A DNA stretch of 64,000 nucleotides, taken from the NCBI RefSeq assembly GCF_945859685.1, contig NC_079147.1, forward strand, positions 306,278,485 through 306,342,484. Direction: 5' to 3'. Of the stretch, positions 23,901 to 35,300 are shown one piece after another. The stretch is from Eupeodes corollae (Eukaryota; Arthropoda; Insecta; Diptera; Syrphidae). The translations under genes and the position numbers were made by a program. Below the pieces are notes generated by a model. That model did not search any database and was not told where the DNA came from. It was given only the letters and a program-made list of their open reading frames with translations. The number at the start of each line of letters is the position of its first letter. Within the stretch, counting starts at the first letter, position 1.

Positions 23901-26576
23901 GGGTACTACAAATAATTTGCAATTGGTGAACTTAATTTCCAAAGTAAAAGTGCAAAGTTGCTAAGAGACAAGTGTTTGGTAAAATAGGTTCGTAATTTGA
24001 CGGGACAATTATAAGGCAGAAGATTCAAATACTGGACAATTAAATCCTTTTATAAGGAATTATATAGTTTGGTTAAACAGAAACAAAATTATCTTGCCAA
24101 TCAGTGTTACGAGGTGTAATTTTTTAAATATAAAAAGGTCTATTTTTGTTCAACCTGTTTCTATTTTTACTTGCGACAAGTTTTAAATTCGTGCAAAATT
24201 TCAAACTCGAGATTTTAATCAAACATGATATTCCGATGGTAGAGAAGTCGAAAAAAGTGGGTCCCGCGATTCCGTCCGGTCTGTTTTGTCTGTCTGTCCA
24301 CGCTCCTACAGCCTAAACCATTGGGTCGATTGAGTTCAAACTTGAAAGGCGTTTTTTTCATTTTTTTTTTAAGATCAAAACTAGTAGTGGCCCCCATACA
24401 ATTTTTTGGTCAAAAAACGAAAATTCGAATTTTCTCAAAAACAAACCGATAGATTTTTTTTAAAATTTTCTCTAAAATTTTATTTTTTAACTTGGCTTCT
24501 TTAAATAAGAAAAATATATTTTTGTATTGCTCAGGAATGGTACCGCCCATAGAACCGTTATTTTGTTTTTTTTTAATTTTCTCAGCAACTTATGAACCGA
24601 TTTCAATAATAATTTTTCTGAATAAGCTCTTATATTGTTTGAACAATAGTTCATTATCAAAAATTCAATTTTTTATTGTTTGGATTTTTAAAAAAAATAT
24701 TGAAATCTTTTTTTTCAAAATTCGATATCTCAAAAACGGGTATACATTTTTTTACAAAATTCAAATGTATAGCGTATATTTTTAATCTCCAAGCAACTGC
24801 ATACCAAAAATATTTTTAGAACAAAATGGAGAAATTTTATATTTAAAAAATTAATTTAAAAAAAAACCGCTCTATTGATTTTCCAATTAAAATTTTGAAA
24901 AATCAAGGGTTTTTTGATTTATAAAATGGCATTTAAAATTTTGAATTTGGTACAATTTATGTTTTTTTATAACTATAACTATTGTAAATACCAACTATGG
25001 CCGTGAAACGATTATGATATATTTAATCAATAATCTATTTTAAAGTGTCTATCAAGAATTAATATCTTGGTACTTTTGTATAAATGATTTTAAAATATTA
25101 TTCTTTAAGAATGATTATTCTTAAAGAACAAATACTTAGTACTAGTTAAAGAAAGGTACAACCTCTACAACTACTGCTTAAGTGTCACTTCATAACTAAA
25201 ATCCAAAACGCACAAGAGCCTGACTGTAACCACCACATGAATAGCAATTTCTTGAACTTCAACGAAAAAAATAACTGAACTAACTCCATGCTTGCGCTGA
25301 AAACTTGTAGGAAAGAAGGATACCTACCAATAAAATTCTTTCACTATCATCATAAACATGTCATTATCTATCTAACTGCATAAAGCTGAACACGCGAAGT
25401 GAACTATTCTATGTTCGTTTTAGACACCTACCTAACTACACAATCAATAGGTGATTGCTTTACAATTTAAACATACATATTCTTACTCTTTCTTATCTTC
25501 AGATAATTTACTTTCCATCCTGGTTCTTCTAACATGAAATTAAAATAAGGCTATCCAATTGAACGAAATAGTTGAATACATAAACAATTGTTTTCGTTAA
25601 GTACGGTTACAAGTATATTTCACACTCGGTTTTTTTGACAAATCAAATGGCATTTATATCTTTGAAGACAAACTTTTTTACAGAAATATATTTTTAAATA
25701 TTATATAGTTACTTTTTTAAACAGACTTTTTGCATACAGGAGCAACTTTTTGCATACAGGAGCAAGTTCGTGCGACCCAGTCGTGCATTTTATTTTTTTA
25801 ATATTTATGGAAGCAAATTTCATTCAAAATTTTGCATATTTGTATTAAATAGTATTTAAATGTGTATTATTTATACGAATTTCCCTCGATATAGAAAAGG
25901 CTTGTTTCTTTACTGGATACTCAAGGTCCTTCATCTATAAGCAAAATAAGTTATTTTGATGTACATAAGTATACCTAACTCCTAAGGATTTTTATAAAAA
26001 AAAAAACAAAAATTCATGGTGAAATTACTCAATTATAAGTTCTTATTTTGTTTGCATATTTATTATATGTTTCCTGCCACAAAATAAAATATTTAAAATA
26101 GTGATTTCTCTTTAAACGTGTCAGGTTAATCGTATTTTAAACTCTATGGTATAAGATAGTAATCTTTTGTGTTTATAAATATTAAATCCAAAATAGCTTC
26201 TGAATCGTAGACGTAATTGGATTAGTTTAAGATTAGTTTTTTTGAAGTTTATTTCTACGAAGAGCACCTGTCCATTGTCCAAGGCTAAATCCACTTCAGT
26301 CAACAATATTTTTTTAACAAATTCAAAAGTATAAAGTTTATATTATAGTCACCAGAATGACAATTTAAAAAACAAAAAAAGACACTTTTGTCTGGAGGAA
26401 GCAATCGGAGGCACAGGTATTATTAGAAAAGTTTATGCACTCCACTAGCTTATTTTCCTCTGCCTCTCACCTGTAACGACGACGTCTGCATCCGAAACAG
26501 AAGCACATTTACAGCCCGCAATAATATAAATAACGCACAGTAAAATCGAATAAAATTTAACACTGTAATAAACCAT
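14918..26576 (-). CDS. Secreted MATH (TRAF-like) domain protein
   Basis: Five minus-strand exons join in frame to 312 aa: 26576-26471, 15999-15874, 15810-15430, 15311-15124, 15055-14918. Phases 1, 1, 1, 0 match at every junction, all GT-AG. Exon 1 encodes a hydrophobic signal peptide (MVYYSVKFYSILLCVIYII, then AGCKCAS). Residues 80-108 look like a coiled coil (LETKLYKELQEIKLLLRDI). A Thr/Pro-rich linker follows, rich in S/T-P. From about 178 to the end is a MATH fold: YFWKLENF, then SPVFSIKGKPLRIKA, then FLYLHLVYA, ending KISILDQ and LLIQISLYL. MATH domains bind short peptides or oligomerise. With a signal peptide and no TM segment, this one is probably secreted. Intron 1 is 10.5 kb and full of elements. 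The gene faces Ide tail-to-tail. I do not recognise a named orthologue. The exon 1 link rests on phase and splice sites. Confidence 0.75.
16003..17584. other. MATH-gene intron 1, unassigned stretch
   Basis: AT-rich with no supported ORF. Apart from the acceptor side next to 15999 I see no functional signal. Confidence 0.35.
17585..18800 (+). repeat. Family A repeat, copy 2
   Basis: Begins AACTTCCCATAAATC and carries the same markers as the copy at 5293: GTCGAAATAAAAGATTTTTAGAAAG, ACGTTCGCGACGTTTTTT, and AGAACCAGAAGAGATATC. The CAAATATC markers at about 17990, 18114, 18288 and 18412 show one full 174-bp spacing and two units shortened by about 50 bp. A short insert (17642-17694) carrying TGTAGTGTCACA and CCTAAGTGTG interrupts the left part and resembles the 3'UTR of the LINE at 35940-35990. 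Confidence 0.65.
18811..19696 (+). mobile_element. Family B TIR DNA element, copy 1
   Basis: Shares GATTGGCCAGCTGCCAA, AATTAAGGCAACTTTA, AATCTCCCTTACTATCAA, and CTAAGGAGTGTTTTGTAGACAA with copies at 39630 and 53794. The right end reads CTTATGTTGTCGAAACCTGCGC (19675-19696), the inverted counterpart of the left end GGGCAGGTTTAGGCGAC seen at 53794, which argues for terminal inverted repeats and DNA transposition. The left end here is degraded. No transposase is encoded. An internal 26-bp direct duplication (GGCAGACATAGTTTTGGGAA) lies at about 19350-19393. Confidence 0.6.
19697..20460. other. MATH-gene intron 1, unassigned stretch
   Basis: No supported gene or repeat match inside the window. Low-complexity A/T tracts are frequent. 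Confidence 0.3.
20461..20738 (-). repeat. tRNA-derived SINE, copy 1 (head truncated)
   Basis: Runs on the minus strand with its A/T tail at 20461. Shares GACGCAACAGTCC, CTTACAACTCTCAACCATTC, and CTCTTGGAGAATTTATCAATTCCTCG with the complete copy at 42757-43056. The B-box region is present as GGGATTGAACCC (20703-20714). The 5' tRNA-like head beyond it is cut at about 20738. Confidence 0.8.
20739..21129. other. Unassigned AT-rich intron stretch
   Basis: Composed largely of CTTAAAACTA/CTAAACTA-like words; no ORF or known family recognised. Confidence 0.3.
21654..23222 (+). mobile_element. Tc1-like transposon with IR/DR ends, TA-flanked
   Basis: The left end CAGTTGTGTTCATAAAAA and the right end ...TTTTCATGAGCACAACTG are inverted repeats, each bounded by TA (21652-21653 and 23223-23224). 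A second copy of the AACAGCAGTGCTTTT motif lies inside each end (about 21858-21880 and 23010-23036). The inverted repeats are thus long (~230 bp) with two direct repeats each, the IR/DR plan known from several Tc1 lineages. At 1569 bp it has the usual Tc1 length. It interrupts an older LINE relic. Confidence 0.9.
22161..22925 (+). pseudogene. Tc1-like transposase, frameshifted
   Basis: Pieces in order: a helix-turn-helix KIVQLAKQNPSISSRKIRNG from about 22182; the first catalytic Asp in VLFSDESKVVLFGSKGRREY (about 22402-22460); HGGGKIMIWTCFSYYAVGPI (22496-22555); the second in QNYDPKHTSKK (22653-22684); and the third region, NSIANLWGDVKNAVHKAQPK (22749-22808), in another frame. At least three frameshifts and stops make it inactive. 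In Tc1 enzymes these residues form the DD34E active site. Some upstream residues at 22016-22130 may belong to the first DNA-binding helix. Confidence 0.85.
23867..23911 (-). repeat. Fragment of SINE tRNA-like head
   Basis: AGTCCAACGTACTAACTATATCATGCCACGGGTACTAC matches the head end of the SINE copy at 43022-43056 with few changes. Only about 40 bp, so 3'-truncated or recombined. It abuts the end of the LINE relic. Confidence 0.6.
23912..24179. other. Unassigned intron stretch
   Basis: No gene or repeat recognised. Confidence 0.3.
24180..24900 (+). repeat. Family C repeat (unclassified)
   Basis: Starts around GACAAGTTTTAAATTCGTG and carries GTCCGGTCTGTTTTGTCTGTCTGTCCACGC, then GCCTAAACCATTGGGTCGATTGAGTTCAAAC. 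This is followed by alternating CAAAAAACGAAAATTCGAATTTTCTC-type and poly-A/T blocks. The layout (a CTGTCTG-rich head, then degenerate AT blocks) parallels family A but the sequence differs. There is one copy in the window, so boundaries are guesses. Confidence 0.4.
24901..26470. other. MATH-gene intron 1, 5' part; no gene
   Basis: No supported coding sequence. A perfect 12-bp inverted repeat (TTCTTTAAGAAT, 4-nt loop) lies at 25101-25128. A 20-bp word, ACTTTTTGCATACAGGAGCA, is duplicated in tandem at about 25726-25765. It ends just downstream of the MATH signal-peptide exon donor. Confidence 0.4.
26471..26576 (-). other. Signal-peptide exon of the MATH gene
   Basis: ATG at 26576; 35 codons plus one base, then donor ACAG|GTGAGA. 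The peptide has a basic-hydrophobic start, a core of Ile/Leu/Val/Tyr and small residues AGCKCAS before a predicted cleavage site. The next exon begins two bases into a codon (G|AT giving Asp), which fits. No competing host exon with this phase was seen on the minus strand between here and 15999. Confidence 0.65.
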
Positions 26577-28147
26577 TTTTTATCAGACAATAGATAGTAA
26601 CTGCAGCAATAAATCTTTAATATTATTATTATTAATATTATAAACCACGTAAATGATTCCGAAGTTGTTTTGGAACGTACAAATTATTCGAATACAAAAA
26701 ATCGGAGCCGCCGCGCCGTTGTCAACCCATGCTAGAGGGATGAAAAGTTCTCTTATACTGACTTGACTGTGTCACTTTTGTGGAGTGTGGTATCTCAAAT
26801 CGAGAGATTAAAAACGTTTCGAAAATACGTGCGAACGCTTTGATGATTTTTAAAAATAGAATTCCTTACAGCCTACATCAATGGACTTGAGGTTTGGGAA
26901 ACCTACCACTCTAGAAGAAGATTAAAGACTATTGCGAAGGCTGTCATTCGCTTTCCACTTTCGCATTATGAGTGTGGTCTTTCTCAACCCCATCACAAAC
27001 AAAAATATTGTTATGGCGGAAATAAAAACATAATATTCGGTTGTTTTCATTATTTTGATGATTTTGATGTTCCAAAAATAGAATGTTTGAAATTGGTATA
27101 AATATTATTTGGGATGAATTGAAAAGGTGGCATGGTAAAGATCATGGAACTGTCTTCTGTTGTTCTGATAGTTTTGTTTGAGAGGGGGACATTTTTGAGG
27201 CACCTCGGCTGCTGGCTCTTGGATCAATATTTTGATTTTGTTTTGAAAACAAAACACACCTTTGAAAAATACTATATAATCACACTGAAAGTATTTCACA
27301 AAAATGGTGTACAAAAAAACGAGAACTTTGTATTGAGAGCATTTTTACAGGTTGCTATACAAACATGCATTAAATTTACAATTTTCTAGAAACACTGACG
27401 AAATAAAAAATGTTAATTTATTGATGATAACCATAAACTCTTTTTTTAAGCGATATAAAAAAGCTTAAGATAATGTTTTTGAAACAAAAGTCAGATAAAA
27501 CTTATCCACTTGTTAATCCAAACAGGTGTCACATGCCATTTATGTATACATACAAATGTCACTATCAATTTTTTGACAAGGATTATTTTAGAAATGTTTT
27601 GAAATTTGTTATCTAGCTATGTATGTACCTACCTTATTTTTAACTACCAATTTAGAAAATTTGAATTTATTTTTTACAAATGGACAGTTTATATTTCTAA
27701 GATCTCGGAGATATGTATTTGTATTCTCAGAGATATAAACAACATAATTTCTCATAAATATTTCTCGTTATTGCTGTCAGAAGTCTGAGAGTACAATTGA
27801 TATGATTCGATTACTCATCGCACAATTCAAAAAAAAAAAATTGTTGATAGCCGTTTAAAGTTTTGATTCAAAATTTCGGTCATTAGGTTTCCTGAAAGCA
27901 ACAAATCATTTAGTAACATTTTTTGTATAGATTTTCGACTGTGTTTCTTTTTGATTAGAAATTAGAATATTTACATACATATGTATTAATCGATTGGAAA
28001 TCACCCAAAAGAAAAAGTTATTTTTCGCTAAAAAAAATTAATTTTTCTATTGTCCGGACGGAACTTCATTTTTCTGAACAGCTGATGCTTTAATTTTCAA
28101 AAGTAAAACGAATTGTTCCATTGATTTGAGTTCCAATTTTACACAAT
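26577..28147. other. Upstream flank of the MATH gene; nothing recognised
   Basis: Upstream of the MATH ATG (on the minus strand), so its promoter should lie here, but no core element stands out. No supported ORF. It ends at the AAT target duplication (28145-28147) of the Harbinger-like element. Confidence 0.35.
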
Positions 28148-30969
28148 GAATGCGTTCAATCTCGTGTTGGATAGGGTATCTTGAATAGGTGTATTTTTAG
28201 ATACCTTGTTCAACGAGTTGGATTGCTGTATTGAGATAGCTGTGAAAAAATAAAAACAACTTCCAGCTATTTACAAAAAGCAGACAAATATTTAAGCTAA
28301 CTCATATTTTTTATTTTTATTTCGAATTTCTTCTCATCAAATATTGCCCCTTAGGTTAGGTTAGGTTGGAGTGGCTGTCCAGATGTCATTGACGCACATA
28401 GACCTCAAGGGTCCATTGTGATACCACTAATGAGGTTACTCATGGGAGAGTAATGAACTTAAACAAACTATTTTGTACTTTTAATAAAGTTAGAGAGACA
28501 TTTTATGTCAATCGTTGCCAGTTCACTGGTATTATGGAAGAAGGGATTACCGAGAAAGTTATTCCTTCTAATGGAGAGTGCTGGACATGTACATAGAAGG
28601 TGTTGGATCGTTTCCTCTTCCTCCTCGTCCATGCAGCTTCTACAGAAGTCATTTTTGTAGACCCCTAGCCTCTGAGCATGTCTTCCTATGAGGCAGTGTC
28701 CTGTTATTACTCCAATTGTAGAGCTTATACTTTGTCTGCTCAGGGATATCAAGCCTTTTGACGGTTTTAAGTCTATGCTTGGCCATATTTGCTTGGTTGC
28801 TAGGCAGGTGGTACTCTGTGACCATTTAGCATTTGTTGATTCTAGAGCATATTGTAGCATGTAGCAAGTGGTGTTCCTATGTTATGTTTTTGTCTAACAT
28901 GAGGCAGAAGTGTTCCGTTTTTGGCGAGCTCATCGGCTTTACAATTTCCCGGAATGTCTCTGTGGCCCGGCACCCACATGAGGTGAATGTTAAACTGTTC
29001 CGCCATCTCATTCAGAGATGATCGACAATCGTGGACTGTTTGAGAGTTTGTGGAGACAGACGCGAGAGATTTAAGAGCGGCTTGGCTGTCTGAGAAGATT
29101 CGTATATCCTTACAAGATATAACGTTTTCTTTAAGCCAGGATAGTGCTTCTTTAATGGCCATTACTTCGAACTGGAATACATTACATTGATTTGGAAGTC
29201 TATAGGATAGACTGAGATTCAGTTGTTCTGAAAAGATACCACTTCCAACTCCGTGATCGGTCTTTGAACCGTCAGTATAGAAGTGTACCGCATCGTCTTC
29301 CAGGGGTCTCTCTTCTTCCTAGGAGGATCTCGAAGGGATGGACACATGGAAGATTTTATACCGAATACCATTTTTGGGGTGGTATAGTCTAAGCGATCTG
29401 GGATAGATCTGAAACTGTCTCGAATAGTATTGTTACTGGTCCATTGAGAGGCTGCTCTAAGCCCTACACATGAGTTGGCAGCCACCTTCTTGGAGAAGAT
29501 GTCAAGTGGTGTTAGGTTTAAAAGCACTTCCAGTGCTGCGGTTGGTGTTGAGCAAAGTGCTCCTGTGATGCACATACCTGGACTTTGATGAGCTTATTTA
29601 GATTTACCATCTTGTCCAGTGCGGTCCACCATACGACAGCTCCATAAATGAGTATCGGTCTGATTACCGAAGTGTATAGCCAGTGGGTTATTTCTAGGGA
29701 GAAGCCCCATTTTGATCCTATGGCCTTTTTACAAGTAAAAAGCGCTACAGTAGCCTTTTTTACTCTTTCATCAATATTTGCCCTTTAATTTAGTTTTTTG
29801 TCTAAAATGAGGCCCAAATATTTAGCTTGGTCGGAAAAGCTTAATGGTATTCCCCTAATCTTGGGTGGGCTAATCTGAGGAATTGTATATCTTCTCGAAA
29901 AGAGTATTAATTCTGTTTTGTGTGGGTTGACGTCCAATCCACATTGCTTAGCCCATTTAGTAAGCCTGTTTAGGGCATTTTGTAGGAGTTCCGAGAGAAC
30001 TTGGGGGTGCTTCCCCGATATGGATATCGCAACGTCGTCAGCATAGGCAATCACCTTGCAACCCTCTGCTTCCAATCCTGTAAGTAGGTCGTTTTCTACC
30101 ATGTTCCATAAAAGAGGCGAAAGGACTCCACCTTGGGGAGTGCCTCGATTCACCGATCTGGTGGTAGTAAAACTTCTCATGCTAGAAGTTATTGTCCTGC
30201 TTTTGAGCATGAGACTTATAAGATCTATGAGTGATTTCTCTAATTTCAGCTTATCCATTGCTGTTGTGATCGCCTGGTAACTGACGTTGTTGAAATATCT
30301 AGGAACGCTTCTAAGTTATATTCTTTGTATTCGAGAGAATGTTCAATAATACGTACCAGCGAGTGAAGTGCTGACTCTACTGATTTTAGCTTAGAGTAAG
30401 CATGTTGAGCTTCTACTCTGAACGTCGAACTTGTCGAGTTGTAGAAGCTGAGTAAGGTCAATGATTCTCGAGAATTTTCTCCAGATGAGTCCTGAAACTA
30501 AAGGACGTTCTTATCCCTCTACCTTCCCAAAATCATCATCCATTCCCACATAAACAAGGCATACCGGCCTACGCTTATGTCACCAACTCCCATCCCACCT
30601 TCCACGTTTGTAATGGCGAAAAAGCTAGCAACGATCCTATCTCCTATACTCCTTCTCACTCTAGGTAACCTAGCTGAATTGCTGTTACCGAATCCCAATC
30701 TTTCCTTACAAGTCAGAATGATGAATTAACGTCAACTGACTCCTCACCCTTTCTCTTCCTCCCCACCACCTCTCATCATTATTGGGCTGGATCTAAGGTG
30801 TTAAACGACCCGTGCCGATGATCAGCCTGGCTGGGGGCCCAATTCAAAAATAGCCCAGTCTCTAACGGAGTATCCGGATACCTGGCGACCTCCGGATTAA
30901 CTAGCCTTATCTGTACATGCGAATCTCTGTGCAGATGGACCTCTTTTCTTCGCATCTCGTGGGACCAAA

Positions 30970-32310
30970 ATGAACAAAACCAACAACAAAAACAAAAACA
31001 CATGTGAGACCGGTATCACTTCAGGACCGGGCGGCAGCTTGGTGTCAAAGCCTGCTGTCGTATCTCTTGCGGCCAACACAGAGAAGGGAGTAGTGGCTAA
31101 CCATGGACCCTCCTCTGCTGTTGGTAGCAACGAGAATAAAAAGGTAGCGATACCTAATTTCAGTAGTGGCAGGGTTGTGAAAAATGGCCCTACCACTACT
31201 ACTGAGAACACTTCCAGAAATGGAAAAATCTCTAAAGGTCTTTATAGACAAAGGCGGCATGCGGCGAGAATCTTGAAGGCCTCTGGTGCATCATCGGGGG
31301 CTGAAAAGACACCGCAGCAAACCGCTAGCGTCGAATGGGCCAAAAGCATAATTGCTACAACTAGATCCAATAAGGACTCTACGTCCAAAAGAGAAAGATC
31401 TCTTGAGGGGGCCGCACCGACACCAAAACGGCCTCGGGTGCATAACACGAGCACCCCCCTCAATCCCATCAGGAAACAATCTAGTTTCAGTGACGTCGCG
31501 AAGGGCAAAGTCGTGGTTGCGGTCATTGACAGGAGCGATGATGATGGCACAATATCGGCTGATCGTTGGCAGTTGGTCAAGGTTAAGCTCTCGGGTGGCT
31601 TTTTGAGCATTTTGAGAGAGCTTCCAGGACCACTTCCTTCCATAAGCGATGGGGGTTGGCATCAAGGCCATGTCAAACTCATGGTTTGTGGCGACCAGAG
31701 ATCTTGTGACCTTTACAAGCTTGCTGTCAGCCGGTTAGGTGAAGTTTGGCCAGGTGCGAAGCTCGAGGTTGTCGCTGTGGAAGACATTCCCAGCAGACCT
31801 AGAGCCCGTATCTGGATACCGATTGAACCTGCTGGTATCGAGGACATTCTCGAGATGGTCAAAGTGTGTAACCCGTCCCTTCCGACGCATAACTGGAAAA
31901 TAGCCAAGCTAGAGGAGGTGAAGGGTCTTTATAGGAGCGCCATTGTGGTACTCAATAAAGAATCCTTGGCTCCTCTAGCCCTAAACGAGGGCTCCATAAA
32001 CTATGGTTTCGAAACCATTAAAATTCGAATATATAAAAAATATGAGGTTAACGCGGAAAGCGGGCCTCCAAAAACTACCGAAGGTGAACTAGCGGTTGGT
32101 GAACCTGGGACGTCGTCTTCTCTCCTAACAGAGGGTGACGATGCACTCTTGTCCTCTCCAATCGCGAATGCACCCTCTACAAAAGTCGTGGACAGTCCAT
32201 CCTTAATGGAGACTGAGGACGACCTTAACATGATCCTTCTGAGCGAGGACGAACTCTTGGGTTCATCCTCAGACACAGAGGATCAAAAACAAAACCGTGG
32301 TGGAGGTTGA
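30970..32310 (+). CDS. LINE ORF1 nucleic-acid-binding protein (446 aa)
   Basis: ATG at 30970 in the context CAAAATG, stop TGA at 32308-32310. The N-terminal ~150 residues are basic, Ser/Thr/Asn-rich and probably disordered, with basic runs such as RQRRHAARILKAS and KRERSLEGAAPTPKRPR that could serve as nuclear import signals. Residues ~200-360 form a folded domain with LMVCGDQRSCDLYKLAV, RARIWIP and WKIAKLEEVKGLYRSAIVVL, resembling the DUF4780-type domain of insect retrotransposon ORF1 proteins. The C-terminus is acidic. No CCHC zinc knuckle is seen, unlike many I-group ORF1s. Presumed role: binding element RNA into an RNP. The family assignment is from memory. Confidence 0.85.
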   Translation: MNKTNNKNKNTCETGITSGPGGSLVSKPAVVSLAANTEKGVVANHGPSSAVGSNENKKVAIPNFSSGRVVKNGPTTTTENTSRNGKISKGLYRQRRHAARILKASGASSGAEKTPQQTASVEWAKSIIATTRSNKDSTSKRERSLEGAAPTPKRPRVHNTSTPLNPIRKQSSFSDVAKGKVVVAVIDRSDDDGTISADRWQLVKVKLSGGFLSILRELPGPLPSISDGGWHQGHVKLMVCGDQRSCDLYKLAVSRLGEVWPGAKLEVVAVEDIPSRPRARIWIPIEPAGIEDILEMVKVCNPSLPTHNWKIAKLEEVKGLYRSAIVVLNKESLAPLALNEGSINYGFETIKIRIYKKYEVNAESGPPKTTEGELAVGEPGTSSSLLTEGDDALLSSPIANAPSTKVVDSPSLMETEDDLNMILLSEDELLGSSSDTEDQKQNRGGG

Positions 32311-32330
32311 TCTGCCTAATTGTAGCCAAA

Positions 32331-35300
32331 ATGCTGCAGTTAGTACAGATTAATCTCCAACACTCCATAAAGGCCTCGGCCTCACTTCTTCTCCGTCTGG
32401 CGACTAACGGGGAAGATATTGTCCTGATCCAAGAGCCATGGGTTGCAGGATCCGTTGTTCGAGGACTCAGGACTCCTGGATACTACACACTTTGTGTGAC
32501 AGATAAAGGTGAACCTAGATCTTGCATACTAGTGAAACGTAGCATTAATGTATTTTTACTCCATCGTTTCAGTGACAAAGATACCACCGTAGCTAGGCTA
32601 GAAACAACCAAAGGAAGTTTCTGGCTGGTATCGGCGTATCTTGGGCATGACCACCTTGGCCCTCTCCCTGGAAAAACCCTGGAGAAAGTCGTCGCTGAAG
32701 CGGAAAGGCAAAGGATCCGCCTAATTATTGGGAGCGATGCTAACGCTCATCATACTGTATGGGGCAGTACGAATATCAACGACAGAGGTGAGTCTCTTTT
32801 TGATTATATTCTTGGTACTAACCTCTTAGTAAGTAATGTTGGTAATGAACCAATTTTCATAACTAAAACTCGACAAGAAGTCTTAGACACAACTCTTGTC
32901 TCAGATAGTATACACCATATGATCTTGGACTGGAAAGTATCCAAAGAACACTCGTTCTCTGATCATAGATATATCCAGTTCAATATAAATGTGGATGATA
33001 ACCCGAGTCCATTGACTTTTCGAAACTATCGGAAAACTGACTGGGCCTTATACAGGAACTCATTACAGAGTTTACTAGAACCTGGACTATCTAGTCCTTC
33101 CTCTAACGCTAACGAACTTGACAACAAAGTCAATGACCTTACCTCAGCTATGAACAGATCGCTAGAAATTGCTTGTCCACTTATACACATAAGAGGAAAG
33201 AGGAAACCACAATGGTGGGCCTCAGAGCTTGACTCGCTCAGGAAGGAATGCAGGAAACTTTTCAACCGAGCCAAAGCTGCAAGACTAGCCTCTCATTGGG
33301 ACTCCTACAAAGAATCCCTAAGAATCTACAAGAAGGCACTAAGGAAATCCAAGCGATCTTCTTGGCGATCCTTCTGTGGCATGATAGAAGAAACTTCTGA
33401 AGCCTCTAGGTTACGGAAAATTCTTTCAACTAATCCAGCTATGCCAAGCTGCTTGAAAAATGCAGACGGCTCCTGGACTAATTCAAGTAATGAATCACTG
33501 AACCTACTATTGGACACTCACTTTCCTGGTAGTTCTCTTACCGAAACTTGCAACAGCTTTGCACGTTCAAGTTCAAATACAACATATCCACAAGGTCTGA
33601 TCACAAAGGATAAGTTACAATGGGCTCTCAACAGCTTCAAACCATTTAAAGCTGCAGGACCAGATGGAATAATACCAGCAGAATTACAAAAAGCCTCTGA
33701 TATAATTGCACCAATCCTTGAGGCAATTTTTACCAGCTGTCTTTACCTGGTCCATGTTCCCTCGGCATGGAGAGAAGTTAAAGTTGTCTTTATACCTAAA
33801 GCAGGTAAATGCTCCCAAGTTAATCCTAAAGATTTACGACCTATAAGTCTATCATCACTCCTTCTTAAGACCCTGGAAAGATTGAACGATATCCATTTAA
33901 GGGCACGTATCGATACAAGACTTCTGTCTTCGTCTCAACATGCCTACTGTAAGGGTAAATCGGTGGAAACAGCGTTACACACTTTAGTACGCACCATCGA
34001 ATATTCCCTCCATCATAAAGAGTTCACTATGGTTGCTTTCCTTGACATCGAAGGTGCCTTTAACAACGTGGACACATCTGCAATCACTTCTGCACTGACA
34101 TCTCTAAATGTAGAGAGTTCGCTTCGGGAGTTAATTCATTTAATGCTTACTAGCAGAATAATTAATTCAAAACTGGGCAACTCTTCTAGTAGACGATTCG
34201 TTAGTAGAGGGACACCGCAAGGTGGTGTTCTATCCCCTCTCCTCTGGAACCTAGTGGTGAATGAAATCCTAACTAGTCTGGATGCGGAGGGTTTCAGAGT
34301 GATAGCCTATGCGGACGACGTTGCTATAGCAGTTTCAGGAAAGCATCTTAATATCCTAAAAGAACTCTTACAAAATGCCTTGGACAGACTAATACTCTGG
34401 GCTGATCGGTGTGGACTGGGTGTTAACCCACACAAAACCGATCTGGTCTTATTTTCGAGGAGATACAAAATTCCATTTGTCAACCCTCCTTACATTAAAG
34501 GAATCCAATTAAAATTCTCAGACGAGGCCAAATACCTAGGTCTTGTCTTAGACAAAAAACTAAATTGGAAACGCAACATACAGGAAAGAGTCAAAAAAGC
34601 TACTGTAGCTCTCTTTTCTTGCAAAAAAGCTATTGGTAATAAATGGGGTTTACAACCCAGAATCACGCATTGGCTATACACATCGGTAATCAGACCGATT
34701 TTAACGTACGGTGTGGCAGTATGGTGGACTGCTTTAGAGAAAGGTATAAACAGGGATAAGTTGAATAAAGTTCAACGTTCAGCCTGCCTATGTATAAGCG
34801 GATCGCTTCGCACGACCCCGTCTGCGGCACTGGACACCTTGCTCTACCTTACACCTCTTGACATATTTAGTAAACAAATAGCTGCAAGCTCTGCTATCCG
34901 CCTCAATGCTTCGTCGCAGTGGACTAACAACAACATTGGCCACTCCGTAATTCTAAGGTACTTAGAATCAATTCCAAAGCACACAGACTACACCATCCCC
35001 CAACTACAATTCGATAGGAATTTCCAGATTTCTATACCTACCAGATCTTTTTGGGAGGATAGGACATTCTTAGAGGATGAGTCAATCCACTTTTACACAG
35101 ATGGCTCAAAGACCAAAGAAGGGGTTGGTGGTGGTGTGTACTCTGAACGACTGAAATTAAGTCTCTCATTCCGCCTTCCCAATCATTGTAGCGTGTTCCA
35201 GGCGGAACTTTTGGCGATTAAGGAAGTCTTGTCTTGGCTCAAAGAAAACGTGATATCAACATCTGATATCCGTATTTTCTCCGACAGCCAGGCCGCTATC

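Noticed and set aside
31242..31671. Minus-strand ORFs opposite LINE ORF1
   Set aside because: Shadows of a real, longer coding frame; low-complexity composition derived from it.
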